From Diacronema lutheri (taxonomy: Eukaryota; Haptophyta; Pavlovophyceae; Pavlovales; Pavlovaceae), in contig JAGTXO010000012.1 of assembly GCA_019448385.1 (NCBI GenBank), positions 704,501-768,500 of the forward strand: a stretch of 64,000 bases of DNA. The letters are read 5' to 3'. Positions 1 to 10,994 of this stretch are shown piece after piece; positions within the stretch are counted from its first letter, which is position 1; every line of letters begins with the position of its first letter. Position numbers and translations under genes: made by a program. Below the pieces are notes generated by a model. That model was not told where the DNA came from and did not search any database. It was given only the letters and a program-made list of their open reading frames with translations.

Positions 1-921
1 GACAACGGGTTGAACGGGCACGTGCGTTCTCCAGCCCTGCGCGAGGCGGAGCGCGAGCTCGCGGCGGTTAAGATGCGCGTGGACGGCCTGTCGGCCGTCG
101 GACGCGTCGAGCTCGACGCCATGATGCGCGCCGGACACGAGAAGCTCGCGCGCGGGCGGCCGGGCGGTTCGTACGAGCAAGCGACGCGCGGCGCGCTCGA
201 ATGCTTCGCCGCGTGCTACGTCATGGCTCGCACGCTTGAGCTTCCGCGTGCTGAGCTTGACGCGCTGAGCACCGCCGCGCTCTGCTACCGCCAGCTCGGC
301 CGACCCGAGGTGGCGATCGTGATGCTGCGCGCATGCGTCGAGCTGAGCGCAAGACACGACGACGTGCAGGGCGAAGCGCATGCGTTGGGGAACGCCGCGC
401 TCGCGCTGCGCTCGCTCGGCCAGCTGGATGAGGCCATCGCCATGCAACGCGAAAGCGCCCGCCTCGCGATGAGCTGCGGCGACTGGCAATGCGCCGTGCG
501 CGCGCACGTCAACGCGGCCAACGTCCTGCTGCTGCGCGCGGCAGAAGCCGCCGACCGTGCGGCGGGCGCGGCGTCCAGCTCGGGTCTGAGCAACGATGAG
601 CACCGGGCCGTCGCACGCCGAGACGCAGAGGCGCTGCTGCGCGCCGCGCTCGCCCTCGTCGACGAGCACGCGCGGGCGCGCGACGACGGCGGTACGACCG
701 AGCTCGAGGCCAACGTGTGTGCGCGGCTCGCGGCAGCCCTCGAGATCGAGGGGCGGGAGCGCTCCGGCGAGGCGACTGAGTTGTATCGCAGGGCTCTTGG
801 CTGCATCGAGCTTCTCGCCGGCATCGACGTCGGTGGCGACGAACAGGACGCGCGCGCAGCCCACCACCGCCAGCAGTGCGAGGTGCTGCGCAGAAAGGTG
901 CACCAAGTGTCGCCGTCCTGA
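1..921 (+). CDS. TPR-repeat protein, 3' part (5' end outside window)
   Basis: The frame is open from the first base of the window to a TGA at 919-921, so the start probably lies upstream; the first in-frame ATG inside the window is at 72. The protein is alpha-helical with tetratricopeptide-like units around residues 55-150, with recurring A-x-x-x-L-G-x-x-x-x-A-I patterns such as ALCYRQLGRPEVAIVML and ALALRSLGQLDEAIAM. After them comes an alanine-rich helical tail. TPR arrays are protein-interaction scaffolds, and nothing here says which partner is bound. It is convergent with GPN3, with 58 bp between stop codons. The family assignment is sound; the specific function is unknown. Confidence 0.7.
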   Translation, partial: DNGLNGHVRSPALREAERELAAVKMRVDGLSAVGRVELDAMMRAGHEKLARGRPGGSYEQATRGALECFAACYVMARTLELPRAELDALSTAALCYRQLGRPEVAIVMLRACVELSARHDDVQGEAHALGNAALALRSLGQLDEAIAMQRESARLAMSCGDWQCAVRAHVNAANVLLLRAAEAADRAAGAASSSGLSNDEHRAVARRDAEALLRAALALVDEHARARDDGGTTELEANVCARLAAALEIEGRERSGEATELYRRALGCIELLAGIDVGGDEQDARAAHHRQQCEVLRRKVHQVSPS

Positions 922-979
922 GTCGGCCGAACGCTTCCCGACAAATCAGATTTGCCTAAAACATTCGATGCGCCCGGGC

Positions 980-2067
980 TCAGCCGTGCACGCTGCCCAG
1001 GCCCGCAAAATCGCCCTCGTCGCCGTCATCCTGCAGCTCGACGTCGTCGTCGCGCGGCTCGCGCGGCTCGACGTCGTCGTGGTACTGGATCGCATGGTCG
1101 ATGGCCATCAGGATGAGGTCAACGGAGTTCTCGTCCGTCGGGTCAAGGCCCATGAAGTTGACCATCCCGTAGTCACTGATCACCGTGCCGATCGCGTGCG
1201 TGAGCGCCGCGCGGCGCGCGTCAAAGCCCGGATCGGCCGAGAGCTCTGCGATCAACTCCTCGATCGGCGGGTCGAGGTACCGGTCGACGTCGCCCTTTGA
1301 CGCGAGCAGGTCGAGCTTGGTGAGCACGTTGATGTGCGGCAGCTCAAGCGCAGTCATGCACGAGAGGCACGTGAGGACGCCCTGCGGTGGCGCGCGGACC
1401 GCCGCGCACCGCGCGCGCGCCGGTCGAGGACCGGATGCGCTTCAAGCGCGGGTGTGCCCACGGGGGCGCGGCGCGCGCGCGTGCGCGCGCGCGCGGCGCG
1501 GCGGCTTGGCTCTGACCGACATGTACTTGGACGGGTCCACCATGAACTGCGCATCAAGCAGGTAGACGCCGGCGACCGCAAAGTCGAGCCGCTGCAGCTC
1601 GTTGACGAGCGTGCGCATGAGCGGCACGTGCGAGAAGAGCTCAATTTGGCCAGGGCAGTCAAAGAGCACGTACGCCTCGTTGCCGAGCTGCTCGAGCTCG
1701 TCTGCGAGCCAGTCGACGTTGTCGATCAGGTACTCCATGCAGAAGATGAGCCCGCCGTTTGGCCCAAGCTCCATCTCCTCCATCGCGTCCTCGAGGCTCA
1801 CCAGCTGCCTGACGTCGATCGACACCTGCGGCCGGCGCCCAAGCGCGAGCGCGAGCGAGCGCTCGAGCGCGTGAGCCAACGCTCGTGTCGAGGGCGCGCG
1901 CGCGAGTGGCGCGCGCGCACGTCGTAGTTGAACTGGTCAGCCGCCGGATCCAGGTTGACGATGTGCACGGAGCGTTGAATGGCCTGCATGTGCTCGGCGA
2001 GCCGCGCGCAGTACGTCGACTTGCCCGAGCCTGCCGGGCCCATAATGACCTGCCCGCACCGGCCCAT
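980..2067 (-). CDS. GPN3: GPN-loop GTPase 3
   Basis: Three exons on the minus strand: 2067-1921, 1825-1517 and 1381-980. The two phase-0 introns are 95 and 135 nt; the first opens GTGCGC, the second GTCAGA, and both end in CAG. The spliced product is 285 aa, the size of human GPN3. Visible motifs are the P-loop GPAGSGKST near the N-terminus, NLDPAA, the diagnostic GPN loop in LGPNGGL, the G3 motif DCPGQIE and the G4 motif TKLD. GPN proteins are dimeric GTPases that assist assembly and nuclear import of RNA polymerase II (family knowledge). The acidic C-terminal tail is typical. It is divergent from the GBP-type gene, with 148 bp between start codons. Confidence 0.93.
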
Positions 2068-2215
2068 GCTCGCGAGGCGCGCGGCGAAGCTGGGCCGCGC
2101 GCGCGCTCAGCGCACGGCCGGCTCGGTCGCGCGGCGCCCGTGCCGGCGGAGGCGGCGCCGCGGCCGACGAACTCGCGGACGCCCTTGTCACCACGCACGC
2201 CACGGGGCTCGTACG

Positions 2216-4411
2216 ATGGTGACGGACTTACGAGCGGCCGTGTTACTTCTCGTCTGTCCGCTGGTCGTGCGGAGCGAGCGGAGCGAGCCGGCGCGCGGGG
2301 TGCAGCTCTTCCGCCAGACGCGCACGCACCTCGAGTTCACGCCGGAGGGCGCATCAATCCTGCGTGACGCGCCGCGCCCGTTTTGCATCGTCTCGATCGT
2401 CGGTCCGACGCGCACGGGCAAGTCGGCGCTGATCGGCCGGTGCTTCGCAACGCCGGCGTCCTTCGAGGTGGGTGGCGACCTGTTCTCGAAAACGTCGGGC
2501 GTCTGGATCTCGGATCGGCCGCGCATGATGCGCGTGGGCGAGGGCGCCGACGCGCGCACGGTCGCCGTGTACGTGCTGGACACGGAGGGGTTCCACGGCG
2601 TGCTGCAGCGCACGACGCGGTCTTTCGAGGCCAACATGTTCGCGGCGGTGTGCCTCATGTCCTCGGTTGTCATCTACAATTCGCGCGCGCCGCTCGACGC
2701 CAAGGACGTCGAGCGTCTCCGCACGTTCGCGACGACCACGGCGATGGTCGTCGAGGAGCTCGCGGCGCACGGCCTGGGCGACGTCGCGCAGCTGCAGCAG
2801 CCGAGCCTCATCTGGGCGGTGCAGAACATCAACTTCCGGCACCTTGATGCTGCTCTCGCTCGATTGCGCCGCGAGGCGCCGCAACCTGTCGCGCCGCACC
2901 CCGAGCGCGCGAGCGAGCCGCGGCGAGCAGGGGCGCGCCCGTCTGAGGCGGATCTTGCCCAGCTCACGCGCGCGCTGCTCGCCGGCACACGTGACGCTGC
3001 GGAGGAGGTGGACGAGCCGTCAGGCGCGGGCGACGAGCGCGCTGGCGCCAAGCTGGACGGCGCGCCAGCAGTTGCGCTGCTCGCCCGCACGACGCGCGCC
3101 GACGGCGCTGAGCGTGATGTCACACCGCGAGACGAGCGTGATCTCACACCGCGCGCCGTCGCGGCCAACGCGTTGTCGGACGAGGTCGAGGAAGGCTTGT
3201 CCGAGGGCGAGTGGAGCGCGCGCGCGGCGGTGTCGCGCGTGTTCCGCTCGGTGGAGCTTGTTCCGCTCCATGCACCGCACCACGACGATGATATCCTCGC
3301 TGACCTGAGCGCCGCCACCGACGCGCAGCTCTCGCGCGAGTACGTGCGCGACATGGCCGACCTTTTCAAGCGATGCGCGCGGAGGCTGCAGCCGATGAGG
3401 CTCGCGGGCGTGGAGCTGAACGGCGAGGCGTGTTTTTGGCGCGTGGAGCGCTGGCTGCTCGAGGGGCGCGTGCACATGCCCGAGCCGAGCGTCGCCGCGT
3501 CGATCGTCGAGGCGCAGCTGCGCCGTGCGTGCGCGCTGCTGCTGCGCGAGTACAGCGCGGCCGCGACCGGTGAGCGTGCGCCGAGCGATGCGAGCGCGGA
3601 TGGGCGCGCGCCTCCGCACGTGGCGCACGAGCTGGGTATGGCGGCGTGCGCGCACGATGGCGACGACTGCTTGGGCGAATCGGCGATCCGCCTCGACGCG
3701 CAGGCGCTCGCGCGCATTGCCGAGCCGCACGACTGCCTCGCCGCGCGCCTCGTGATCGCTCGCAACGACGCGACCGCGCAGTTTGACGCGCTGTGCGCGC
3801 GTTGGCTTGGCGACGCGGCCGCGCCCACGCGAGCGGCGAGCGATGGCGCGCGCGCGGACGATGGGCGCCGCGCTGTCGGCGCCGCACACCTCGCGCGCCC
3901 CCTCGCTGCGCATGCGGCGGCGGCGATCGCGTCGCGCGAGAGGGCCGCGCTCGGCGCGCAGCTGGACGAGCGGATGGCGCAGGCTATGGACGCATACGCG
4001 CGGGCGGCGAAGCACGCGCTCGACGAGCTCGCCGCGCAGCTGTGCAGCCGAGGCGAGGGTGCGCTCGACCGCCTGTGCGCGGCTGATTTTGTGCGCTGGT
4101 CAGCGCCGCTAGCGCACGTCGAGCAGGGGCTCGCACAGGCGGTCGGTGAGGTCGTGGCGCGCGCGCAGCGCGACGTGGCGAGCGCCGCTGAATACTACGG
4201 CCTGCGCGCGCCTTCGCTCGACCAGCTGGAGAACGCCGCGTTCGTCAAGCTCCAGCAGGCTCGCGCCCAAATCGACGCGCACCGCACGGCGCGAGCGCGT
4301 TTGCTGCGGCTCGCGCGCGCCGTGCGCGCGATGTTGCTCTTCGCCGCGCTCAACGCGCTTGATGCGTGGCGGCGAGGCAGGTGGGGCGGCGCGCTCGAGT
4401 CATCCTGGTGA
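2216..4411 (+). CDS. GBP/RHD3-type GTPase with signal peptide
   Basis: Single-exon gene of 731 aa. I chose the ATG at 2216 because it opens a signal-peptide-like segment (hydrophobic AAVLLLVCPLVV) right after the GPN3 divergent gap. The G domain follows: P-loop GPTRTGKS at about residues 63-70 and G3 DTEG at about 122-125, matching the guanylate-binding protein/atlastin superfamily. Where the family has an RD-type G4 motif, this protein reads IWAVQN. A long helical C-terminal part follows, with a short hydrophobic segment near the end (AMLLFAALNAL) before the stop. Family members hydrolyse GTP to remodel membranes or oligomerise; an ER or secretory location is inferred from the N-terminus. 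It is convergent with FtsZ. Confidence 0.8.
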   Translation: MVTDLRAAVLLLVCPLVVRSERSEPARGVQLFRQTRTHLEFTPEGASILRDAPRPFCIVSIVGPTRTGKSALIGRCFATPASFEVGGDLFSKTSGVWISDRPRMMRVGEGADARTVAVYVLDTEGFHGVLQRTTRSFEANMFAAVCLMSSVVIYNSRAPLDAKDVERLRTFATTTAMVVEELAAHGLGDVAQLQQPSLIWAVQNINFRHLDAALARLRREAPQPVAPHPERASEPRRAGARPSEADLAQLTRALLAGTRDAAEEVDEPSGAGDERAGAKLDGAPAVALLARTTRADGAERDVTPRDERDLTPRAVAANALSDEVEEGLSEGEWSARAAVSRVFRSVELVPLHAPHHDDDILADLSAATDAQLSREYVRDMADLFKRCARRLQPMRLAGVELNGEACFWRVERWLLEGRVHMPEPSVAASIVEAQLRRACALLLREYSAAATGERAPSDASADGRAPPHVAHELGMAACAHDGDDCLGESAIRLDAQALARIAEPHDCLAARLVIARNDATAQFDALCARWLGDAAAPTRAASDGARADDGRRAVGAAHLARPLAAHAAAAIASRERAALGAQLDERMAQAMDAYARAAKHALDELAAQLCSRGEGALDRLCAADFVRWSAPLAHVEQGLAQAVGEVVARAQRDVASAAEYYGLRAPSLDQLENAAFVKLQQARAQIDAHRTARARLLRLARAVRAMLLFAALNALDAWRRGRWGGALESSW

Positions 4412-4452
4412 GGAGGGGAGGTCGGGGGGTCCTCTCTGGCCTGTGATCTGCG

Positions 4453-5695
4453 TCAGACGATCAACCCAGTCGCGACGACGGTGATTGAGATCTCGTCACC
4501 CGCATTCTCGTCGATCAGAGCACCAAAGATGATGTTCGCGTCCGGGTCGGCGCTCGCGGTGATCACGCGCGCGGCGGCGTTCACCTCGGAGAGCGCCATG
4601 CCTGGCGGGCCGCTCATCGTGAAGAGGATCGACCGCGCATTCGCGACCGGGAAGTCGAGCAGCGGCGACGTGACTGCGGCCTGCGCCGCTAGGATTGCGC
4701 GGTCCTTGCCGCGAGCCGAGCCGACGCCCATCAGCGAGAGGCCGCCGTTGGCCATCACGGCGCACACATCCGCAAAGTCGACGTTGACGAGACCGGGCTG
4801 GACGACCACGTCGCTTAGGCCTGGCAAGGGGCAGGCGTGTGCAGGGGCGAGCGTCAGGCAGCGATGCCCAAGACTGGACGGCCATGGGGCGCTTGCGCCG
4901 CTGTGCGGCGCGTGCGGACCCCAAGCTAAGCGCAAGCCCTTTTGCACGCGCGTGCGCGCAATGCGCAAGCGTGCGCTCACCTGCGACGCCCTGCCTCAGA
5001 ACGTCATCCGCATATTCGAATGCCTGGTTGATGGGCAGGTCGGCTTTCGCGCTGGCGAGCAGCTTGTCATTGGAGACGACGATGAGCGCGTCGGTTGCCT
5101 CGCGCATCGCCTGGATCGCCTCCACCGCCTGCCGCATCCGCCGCGCGCCCTCGAAGAGGAACGGCTTCGTCACGACGCCGACCGTGAGGCAGCCCGCCAC
5201 CTTGGCGCATTCGGCGACAACAGGCGCCGCGCCCGAGCCAGTGCCGCCGCCCATGCCCGCGACGACGAAGACAAGGTCGGCGCCCCGCACGATCGCATTG
5301 ATCTCCGCAACGCTCTCCTCCGCCGCCAATCGGCCGATCGCCGGATCCCCGCCGGCGCCGAGCCCGCGCGTCACGTCCCGCCCGATCTGCACTTGCCTCG
5401 AGCCGCGCGCGGACGCGTCGAGCGCTTGTGCGTCCGTGTTGATGCAGAAGCACTCAACGCCAGCCTGGCCAATGCGCATCATACGCGTGATCGCATTGCT
5501 CCCACCGCCGCCGACGCCGAGGACGCGTATCACGCACGGGCTGCCGCCTGGGACGCTCGACATGGCCACGCGCGCGCCGCTGCGTACGGCTGCTGCCGGG
5601 TACGGCCGGGCTGTCGCACCCGCGGGCAGCCCTGTCGCGCCGCCAAAGCCGCCCGCGCCCGCGAGGCAGAGCACCGCGCGCAGGGTCGCGCCCAT
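4453..5695 (-). CDS. ftsZ: Plastid division protein FtsZ
   Basis: Two exons, 5695-4981 and 4820-4453, with a 160-nt phase-1 intron opening GTGAGC. The spliced protein is 360 aa. The tubulin/FtsZ signature MGGGTGSGAAP, the nucleotide-binding GVGGGGSNA, and the T7 loop NVDFADV (split from LSD by the intron) are all present. I chose the ATG at 5695 because it gives a hydrophobic signal-like stretch (LRAVLCLAGAGGFGG) and a Ser/Ala/Arg-rich transit-like region before the FtsZ core begins near residue 55. That fits import into a complex plastid. The chain ends directly after the last core strand (ITVVATGLIV), so the usual linker and C-terminal conserved peptide are absent. It polymerises into the division ring. 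It is divergent from the KEA antiporter. Confidence 0.93.
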
Positions 5696-5800
5696 GGCCT
5701 GCCTCGGGGTCCTTTTCAAAACCGATCCTCGATCTGGGAGTCACAACTCGTGGCGATGGTCTCGTGCGGCATCTGACGCGCGAGGCAAGTTTTCAGGTCG

Positions 5801-8782
5801 ATGCTGCGACTAGCGGCGTGCGCGCTGGCCGTCGTCGCGCTGCTGGCGCATGGCGGTGAAGCATTGCGCTCGCACGGCGTTCCCGCCGCCCCCCGCCACA
5901 GGCACCTCGTCGCCTCGCGAGGGCCGCGCGCGACGCTCTGCCATGCGCGGTCACAGTCCGCTGTCATTAGGATGCAAGCATCCGCAGCAGGCGGCGTGGA
6001 GCCGCAGGCGCGGGCTGGCTTTGAGCGGCGCCACCGCCTGGTGCGCTGGTTGCAGCGTGGCCTGCGCGTGCTCGCCTTCTCCGCCGCGCTGCTCAAGGCG
6101 TTCCACATGTCGCGCGCTGCGCACGCGTCGCCGTCGCCAGCCGCGGACGTTGTGGTGAGCGCGCGCTCGCGCGCGCCGCACGACGCGCAGCGGCGGCACT
6201 TGCGGCGCGCGGGCCATGCGCGAGCGCACGCGCGCGCGCCGTTTGTGCACGGCGCGCGGTGCTCACGTGCCCCGCTCGTACGCTCGCCCGACGCGAACGC
6301 GATTGCCTCGCGCGTGCGCGCAGCCGCAGCACGCGCCCGAGCACGCGCGACGCGCGCGCGCGCGCGATGGCGGCCAAACGCGCGCCGCGGAGGGCACGTC
6401 GACCGACCGCCAACTGGGCGTGTCTGGCGCGGCCGGCTCGCGAGCGGCGCGGCGCGGGCCCGAGCTCGCGAGTGCAGTCGCGCACCCGGCAGCGGCCTCG
6501 CCCGCGCGCGCAGCGCACACCGCGGTGGGCGTCGAGGCGGACAAGCAGGGTGTGCGTTTGCTCGCTGCGCGGCTGGCTGAGGCCTTCGGCGGCCTCTCCG
6601 AGCTCCTCCCGCCCGGCACGGCCGACGCGCTCGTGCTGCTCGCCGCGACCGCGCTCGTCGTGCCCATCCTCGCATCGCTCAAGCTGTCGCCAATTCTCGG
6701 CTTCTTGATCGCCGGGTGCGCGCTTGGGCCCAACGGCCTGCATCTCGTACGCGACGTGCACACGACCGAGGTGCTTGCCGAGCTTGGCGTCGTCTTCTTC
6801 CTGTTCGAGATGGGCCTCGAGCTGTCAATCGAACGTCTCAAGGCGCTCTCGCGCGACGCGTTTGGCCTCGGCTCGACGCAGTTCATCCTCACCACGCTCG
6901 CGCTCGCGATCGGCGCGGAGTGGGCTTTCCGGCTGCCCAAGGCCGCGTCGCTCGTGATCGGCGCGTCGCTCGCGCTCTCGTCCTCGGCGTTTGTGATCCA
7001 GCTGCTGCAGGAGCGGCAGGAGCTGGCCACGCGCTTTGGGCGCGCATCGTTCGGCATCCTGCTCTTCCAGGACATTGCGGTCGTGCCGATGCTCGTGCTC
7101 GTCCCGCTCCTCGGCACGGGCGGGTCGGGCGCCGCGCTGGGCACGGTGCTCCTCACCGCGCTGCTCAAGGCGTTTGCGGCTCTCTCGATCATTGGCGGCG
7201 TTGGACCAATCGTGCTGCGGCGCGCGTACCAGGGCGTGACAGCGTCCAAGTCGCAGGAGGCGTTCGTCGCGATCACGCTCCTCACGGTGCTCTCGATGAG
7301 CGCGTTCACCAAGGCGCTCGGCCTCTCCGACACGCTCGGCGCCTTCCTTGCCGGCGTGCTGCTCGCAGAGTCACGCTACCGGTACCAGATCGAGGCGGAC
7401 ATCGCGCCCTTCCGCGGCATCCTTTTTGGCCTCTTCTTTATCACCATCGGGTACGCGATCGACCTGCGCCACCTCGCGGCGAATTGGCCGCAGCTGTGCG
7501 CGATGCTCGTCTGCTTGCACGTGCTCAAGGCCTCGCTGCTCGTCGTGCTGTGCAAGCTGGGCGGCCTGACGTCCAAGGCGTCGATCCGGACGGGCGTGCT
7601 GCTCTCGCAGGCGGGCGAGTTTGCCTTTGTCCTCTTCGGGCTCGCGCAGCAGCACGGCGTCATCGACGCGCAGCTCGCAAAGCTACTGCTCCTCTGCGCC
7701 GCGCTCTCCATGTCCGCCACGCCCTTCCTCGCGGACGCAGGCGCTCATCTCGCCGAGAGCTGGGAGCGCAGGCAGCGTCGACTCGACGCGGACGACAGCT
7801 CAAACGTGCTCGAGCCGGCGCACGACTCGCGCGAGGGGCAGGTGCTCGTGTGCGGCTACGGTGGCGTCGGCACGATCGTGTGCGACCTGCTCGCGAGCAT
7901 GTTCGTGCCGTACGCCGCGTGCGACATTGATCCCCAGGTCGTCGCGGCTGCTCAGGAGCGCGGGCTGCCCGTCTACTTTGGCGACGCGCGCCGGCCGGAC
8001 GTGCTTCGCGCGTTCGGTCTCCTCAAGGTGCGACAGGCGCGCAGCCTGGCGCCTGCTTGGAGTGGCGGGCGAGCGGGCTGCGGGGCAGGCGGGCGCGCGC
8101 GGGCGCGCGCCACTCAGCCGCGGCGCGTGGCCGCACGCCGAAGCATGCCGCTAGCCACCCCGTCGGCCAGCTCACCGCTGCGCGCGAGCGCCCTCCGCTC
8201 CGCCCGCGCGCGCGCGCCGCGCGCTGCAGAGCGCAAAGGCCGTGGTGATTGCCCTGGACAAGCCATCCGAGTGTCTGCGCATTACCAAGAGCTTGAGGCG
8301 CGATTACCCGGACCTTCCGATCTTCGTCAAGTCGACCGCGGCTAGCCGGAGGGCGCTGCTCGACGTCGGCGCGCAGAGCGTCGTGTCCGGCGAGATGGAG
8401 TCGGCCTTGCTCATCGGCGCGGCCGTGCTCAAGTGCACGGGCAAGAACGAGCAGGAGGTCATCTCGCTCATCGAGGAGGAGCGCTCAAAGGTCTACGCGA
8501 AGGTATGTCGCGCGCGCGCAGCCCGCCATCGCTCGGCGCGCCGGCCGTGCGCCGAGCGCGGCTCGCGCTCACCCGCGCGGCCGGGGCATGCGTTCCAACG
8601 CCTTTCCGCCAACGCCTCGTGCCGCGCAGTCCTTGGCTGAGACGCTCGCCAGCGTGCCTGTGTACGGGAGCAAGGACAAGGACAAGGAGGAGGTGGTCGA
8701 CGTTGACATCGTCTGGGAGCAGGGCAAGGGGCCACCCGAGCAACCGGGCGCCGCGCCTGCCGCCGCGGCGCCCGCGAGCTAA
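5801..8782 (+). CDS. KEA-type K+/H+ antiporter (CPA2), plastid-targeted
   Basis: Proposed exons are 5801-6154, about 6324-8027, 8230-8502 and 8630-8782, giving about 827 aa. The last two introns are clear (GTGCGA...TGCAG and GTATGT...GCAG, phase 0). The acceptor of intron 1 is uncertain: other AGs up to about 6513 exist, so residues just after 118 may be wrong. The N-terminus has a signal peptide (RLAACALAVVALLAHGGEA) and a transit-like stretch. The core is a Na+/H+-exchanger fold with about 12 hydrophobic segments (SPILGFLIAGCALGPNG; FQDIAVVPM), followed by an RCK/TrkA-N domain with the nucleotide loop GYGGVG. Plant KEA1-3 balance K+ and H+ across plastid envelope or thylakoid membranes. Which membrane is not decided by the sequence. 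Confidence 0.88.
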
Positions 8783-8827
8783 GCGGCCGGCGCAGGTCAG
8801 AGCGGCGCAGTCGCGGCGGGAGGCAAG

Positions 8828-8914
8828 ATGGTGCGGGCGCAGCGCCAAGCCGCGCTCAAGAGGATGCACGCAGCCGCCCGCCAGCGTAGGGAGCTTATGG
8901 CGAGTGCCAAGTGA
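8828..8914 (+). CDS. Possible small basic ORF (28 aa)
   Basis: In the gap between the KEA stop codon and the convergent ODA gene there is an ATG-to-TGA frame of 29 codons rich in Arg, Lys, Ala and Gln (begins MVRAQRQAALKRM). It is too short to recognise. It could be a real short peptide, an unrecognised extra exon of the KEA gene, or chance. Nothing but the composition and the intact ATG supports it. Confidence 0.15.
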   Translation: MVRAQRQAALKRMHAAARQRRELMASAK

Positions 8915-8998
8915 GTGGGCTGCGCAGCTCTTGCGAGCTCAGGTGCACGACGCCAGCTCTGGCGAGCTTTGACTGCAGTCAACTGCTTGGCCACCAGT

Positions 8999-10875
8999 CT
9001 ACCGTTTCGGCGTTGCACCTTCGCTGAGCTTCGCCAACCCACGCACCGTTCGCGCCTTGAGCTCGTCGCGCGTCAGCGGCCTGCTGTCATCGTCGTCGTC
9101 GTCGTCGTCGTCCACCCCGCCACCCGCGCGCGTGCTCGGCACGGCGACCGCCATTGCCGCGGAAAGGTCCGCGGGAGCGGACAGACCGCCACCCCTCGCC
9201 GTGAGCGGCGCGCCTGACGTGAGGAACGTGCGGTTGTCGTCATTGTCGACGGCCTCGATGCCAGAATCTGCGCCGCCCGCCCGTCGCCGCGCCGCGGCCC
9301 CCGTATACACGCGCAAAACCTCGTTCGCGCGCTGCTCGATCACGCCCAAGTAGACCATCATGTTCGCCTCGGTGACGCCATCCTCGCCACCCACCTCCTT
9401 TAAAAAGGCGAGGTTGCATCCAATGTGCGCGCACAGCTCCTCCACAGCGACGCCCAGCTGCGCGATGAGGGTGGACGCCGCCTGCCATTTGGCGTCGTAC
9501 CCTTCGGCCTTCGCCACAACGCCGCGCACGCGCGTTTCGAGCTCCCGCGCGTGCCGCCGGCGCTGCGTGTCCGCGCCGCGGTCGTTGCCGCGGTACCTGG
9601 AGACGCGCAGCACGGCCCAAAGAGGCGGGTGGCCGCGGGTGAGGCGCGGCGATGGGCGCGCGAACGCGGCGGCGGCGGCGGCGGCGGCGACGCGGCGCGC
9701 GCGCGCGGTCGACACGGTCCGAACTCGAGGCGAGGCGCGGTGCACGTATTGTCGTGCCCGTGCGCCCACCTCTCAATCTCGAGGCGGGTCTCAGTGAGCG
9801 CCTCCTCCGCCTTGTCCACCTCGGCCGTCAGCTCATTGAGCAAGTTGAAGCGCGCAAAGTTGGCGTCCTCCGCCTCGACAAAGCGCGCGACGAGCTCGTC
9901 AATGTCCGACACGCCCGTCCGCGCCTGAATCTGCGCAAACGCCGTCTCGAACGCCGCGACCTTGTCTGATGAGACCTGCACGCCCGTTCGGTCCTTTGCG
10001 AGGCCCCACGTCTGCCGGCGCGCCTGCCGCTTGAGTGCCTGCTCGTCGGCGATGGAGAGCGCGCCACGCATGTCGTCCTCGCCCACCGCATTCGACTCCA
10101 CCCGCTTCTGCAGCTCGCGGCTCAGCGCCTCGTGCTTGCGCAGGTCGGCGTCGAGCGTGTCGCCGAGAGCCTTCCAGTCCGCCTCGAACTCGCGCGCCTC
10201 CGCCTCGGACGTTGCGCGCATCTTGGCGGCCTCGGCGTGGAGCTTGTCGCGCTCCTCGTAGGCGACGTTAGCCTGTTCAATCACCTCGGCCATCGAGCGC
10301 TTCTTCTCCGCCAGCTCGCGCTGCAGCTTCTTGTAGAGCGAGTCGAAGACGATCCGCTCGCGCCGCAGGTTGTCAATCTCCTCGCGCAGCACGCGGTTGC
10401 TCACGATCGCCTCGTTGAACTTGACCAGCGCCTTATCGAGGCGGTTCTCGAGCACGCGCACCTGCTTTTCCACCGCCATGTCCGACTCGGCCGGCGCGTG
10501 TATCCCACCCATAGCCATGCGCGCCTTGAGGAGCTGCTCGGTCATGACCTGCAGCTGCTTGTCGAGCTGCGAGGTGCGCTGGCGCTCGAGCTCGATGCGC
10601 CGCGCGTATTGGTCGCCAGCCTCGGTCATCTTGGTGATCTGCGACGAGAGGCGCACGGCGCCGCCCATCGCCACCGCGCGCGTCTCGAGCGAGAGCTCCT
10701 GCTTGAGCTGCATGTTCTCCTTTGCGAGCTTGTCAATGTGCGAACGCTGCTTGCGCAGCACGTTTTGCACCTCCTCAGCGTAGGCCTTGCGGTCGCCCTC
10801 CATGATGCGGTAGCGGCGCTGCAGCTCATCGCGCTGCGCCTCGATCGGCCCGCCGTCGCCGCTGGCCGCCGCCAT
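8999..10875 (-). CDS. Outer dynein arm docking complex protein (ODA1/CCDC114/CCDC63 type)
   Basis: Two exons, 10875-9770 and 9596-8999, joined across a 173-nt phase-2 intron (AG|GTGGGC ... CCAG|G). The product is 567 aa and almost entirely coiled coil. The N-terminal segment (RRYRIMEGDRKAYAEE, VLRKQRSHIDKLAKEN) and the region after the splice (AKAEGYDAKWQAASTLI, then ELCAHIGCN) match the pattern of Chlamydomonas ODA1/DC2 and animal CCDC114/CCDC63, which anchor outer dynein arms on axonemal doublets. The C-terminus carries a run of nine Asp, encoded by a GAC trinucleotide repeat at about 9087-9113. Its presence argues for a motile flagellum. The divergent giant coiled-coil gene starts 119 bp away. 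Confidence 0.85.
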
Positions 10876-10994
10876 CTCGAGAGCGCGCGTCGGGCCCGTC
10901 TACCACCTCGAGACCCACCAACGACTACTCAAACCCGCTTGTGGCCGTTTTCTTTCCTTCCTGGTTGGTTTCGTCGCGGCCATCCACGCGCGTG

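Noticed and set aside
4453-5695. Bacterial contamination, suggested by FtsZ and an antiporter
   Set aside because: Both genes carry spliceosomal introns and complex-plastid leaders and are embedded among eukaryote-only genes.
6216-6513. Read-through of the first KEA intron as a coding N-terminus
   Set aside because: The frame is open but reads as Arg-rich GCGC translation. A GTGAGC donor at 6155 and the signal peptide upstream show that the true N-terminus is at 5801.
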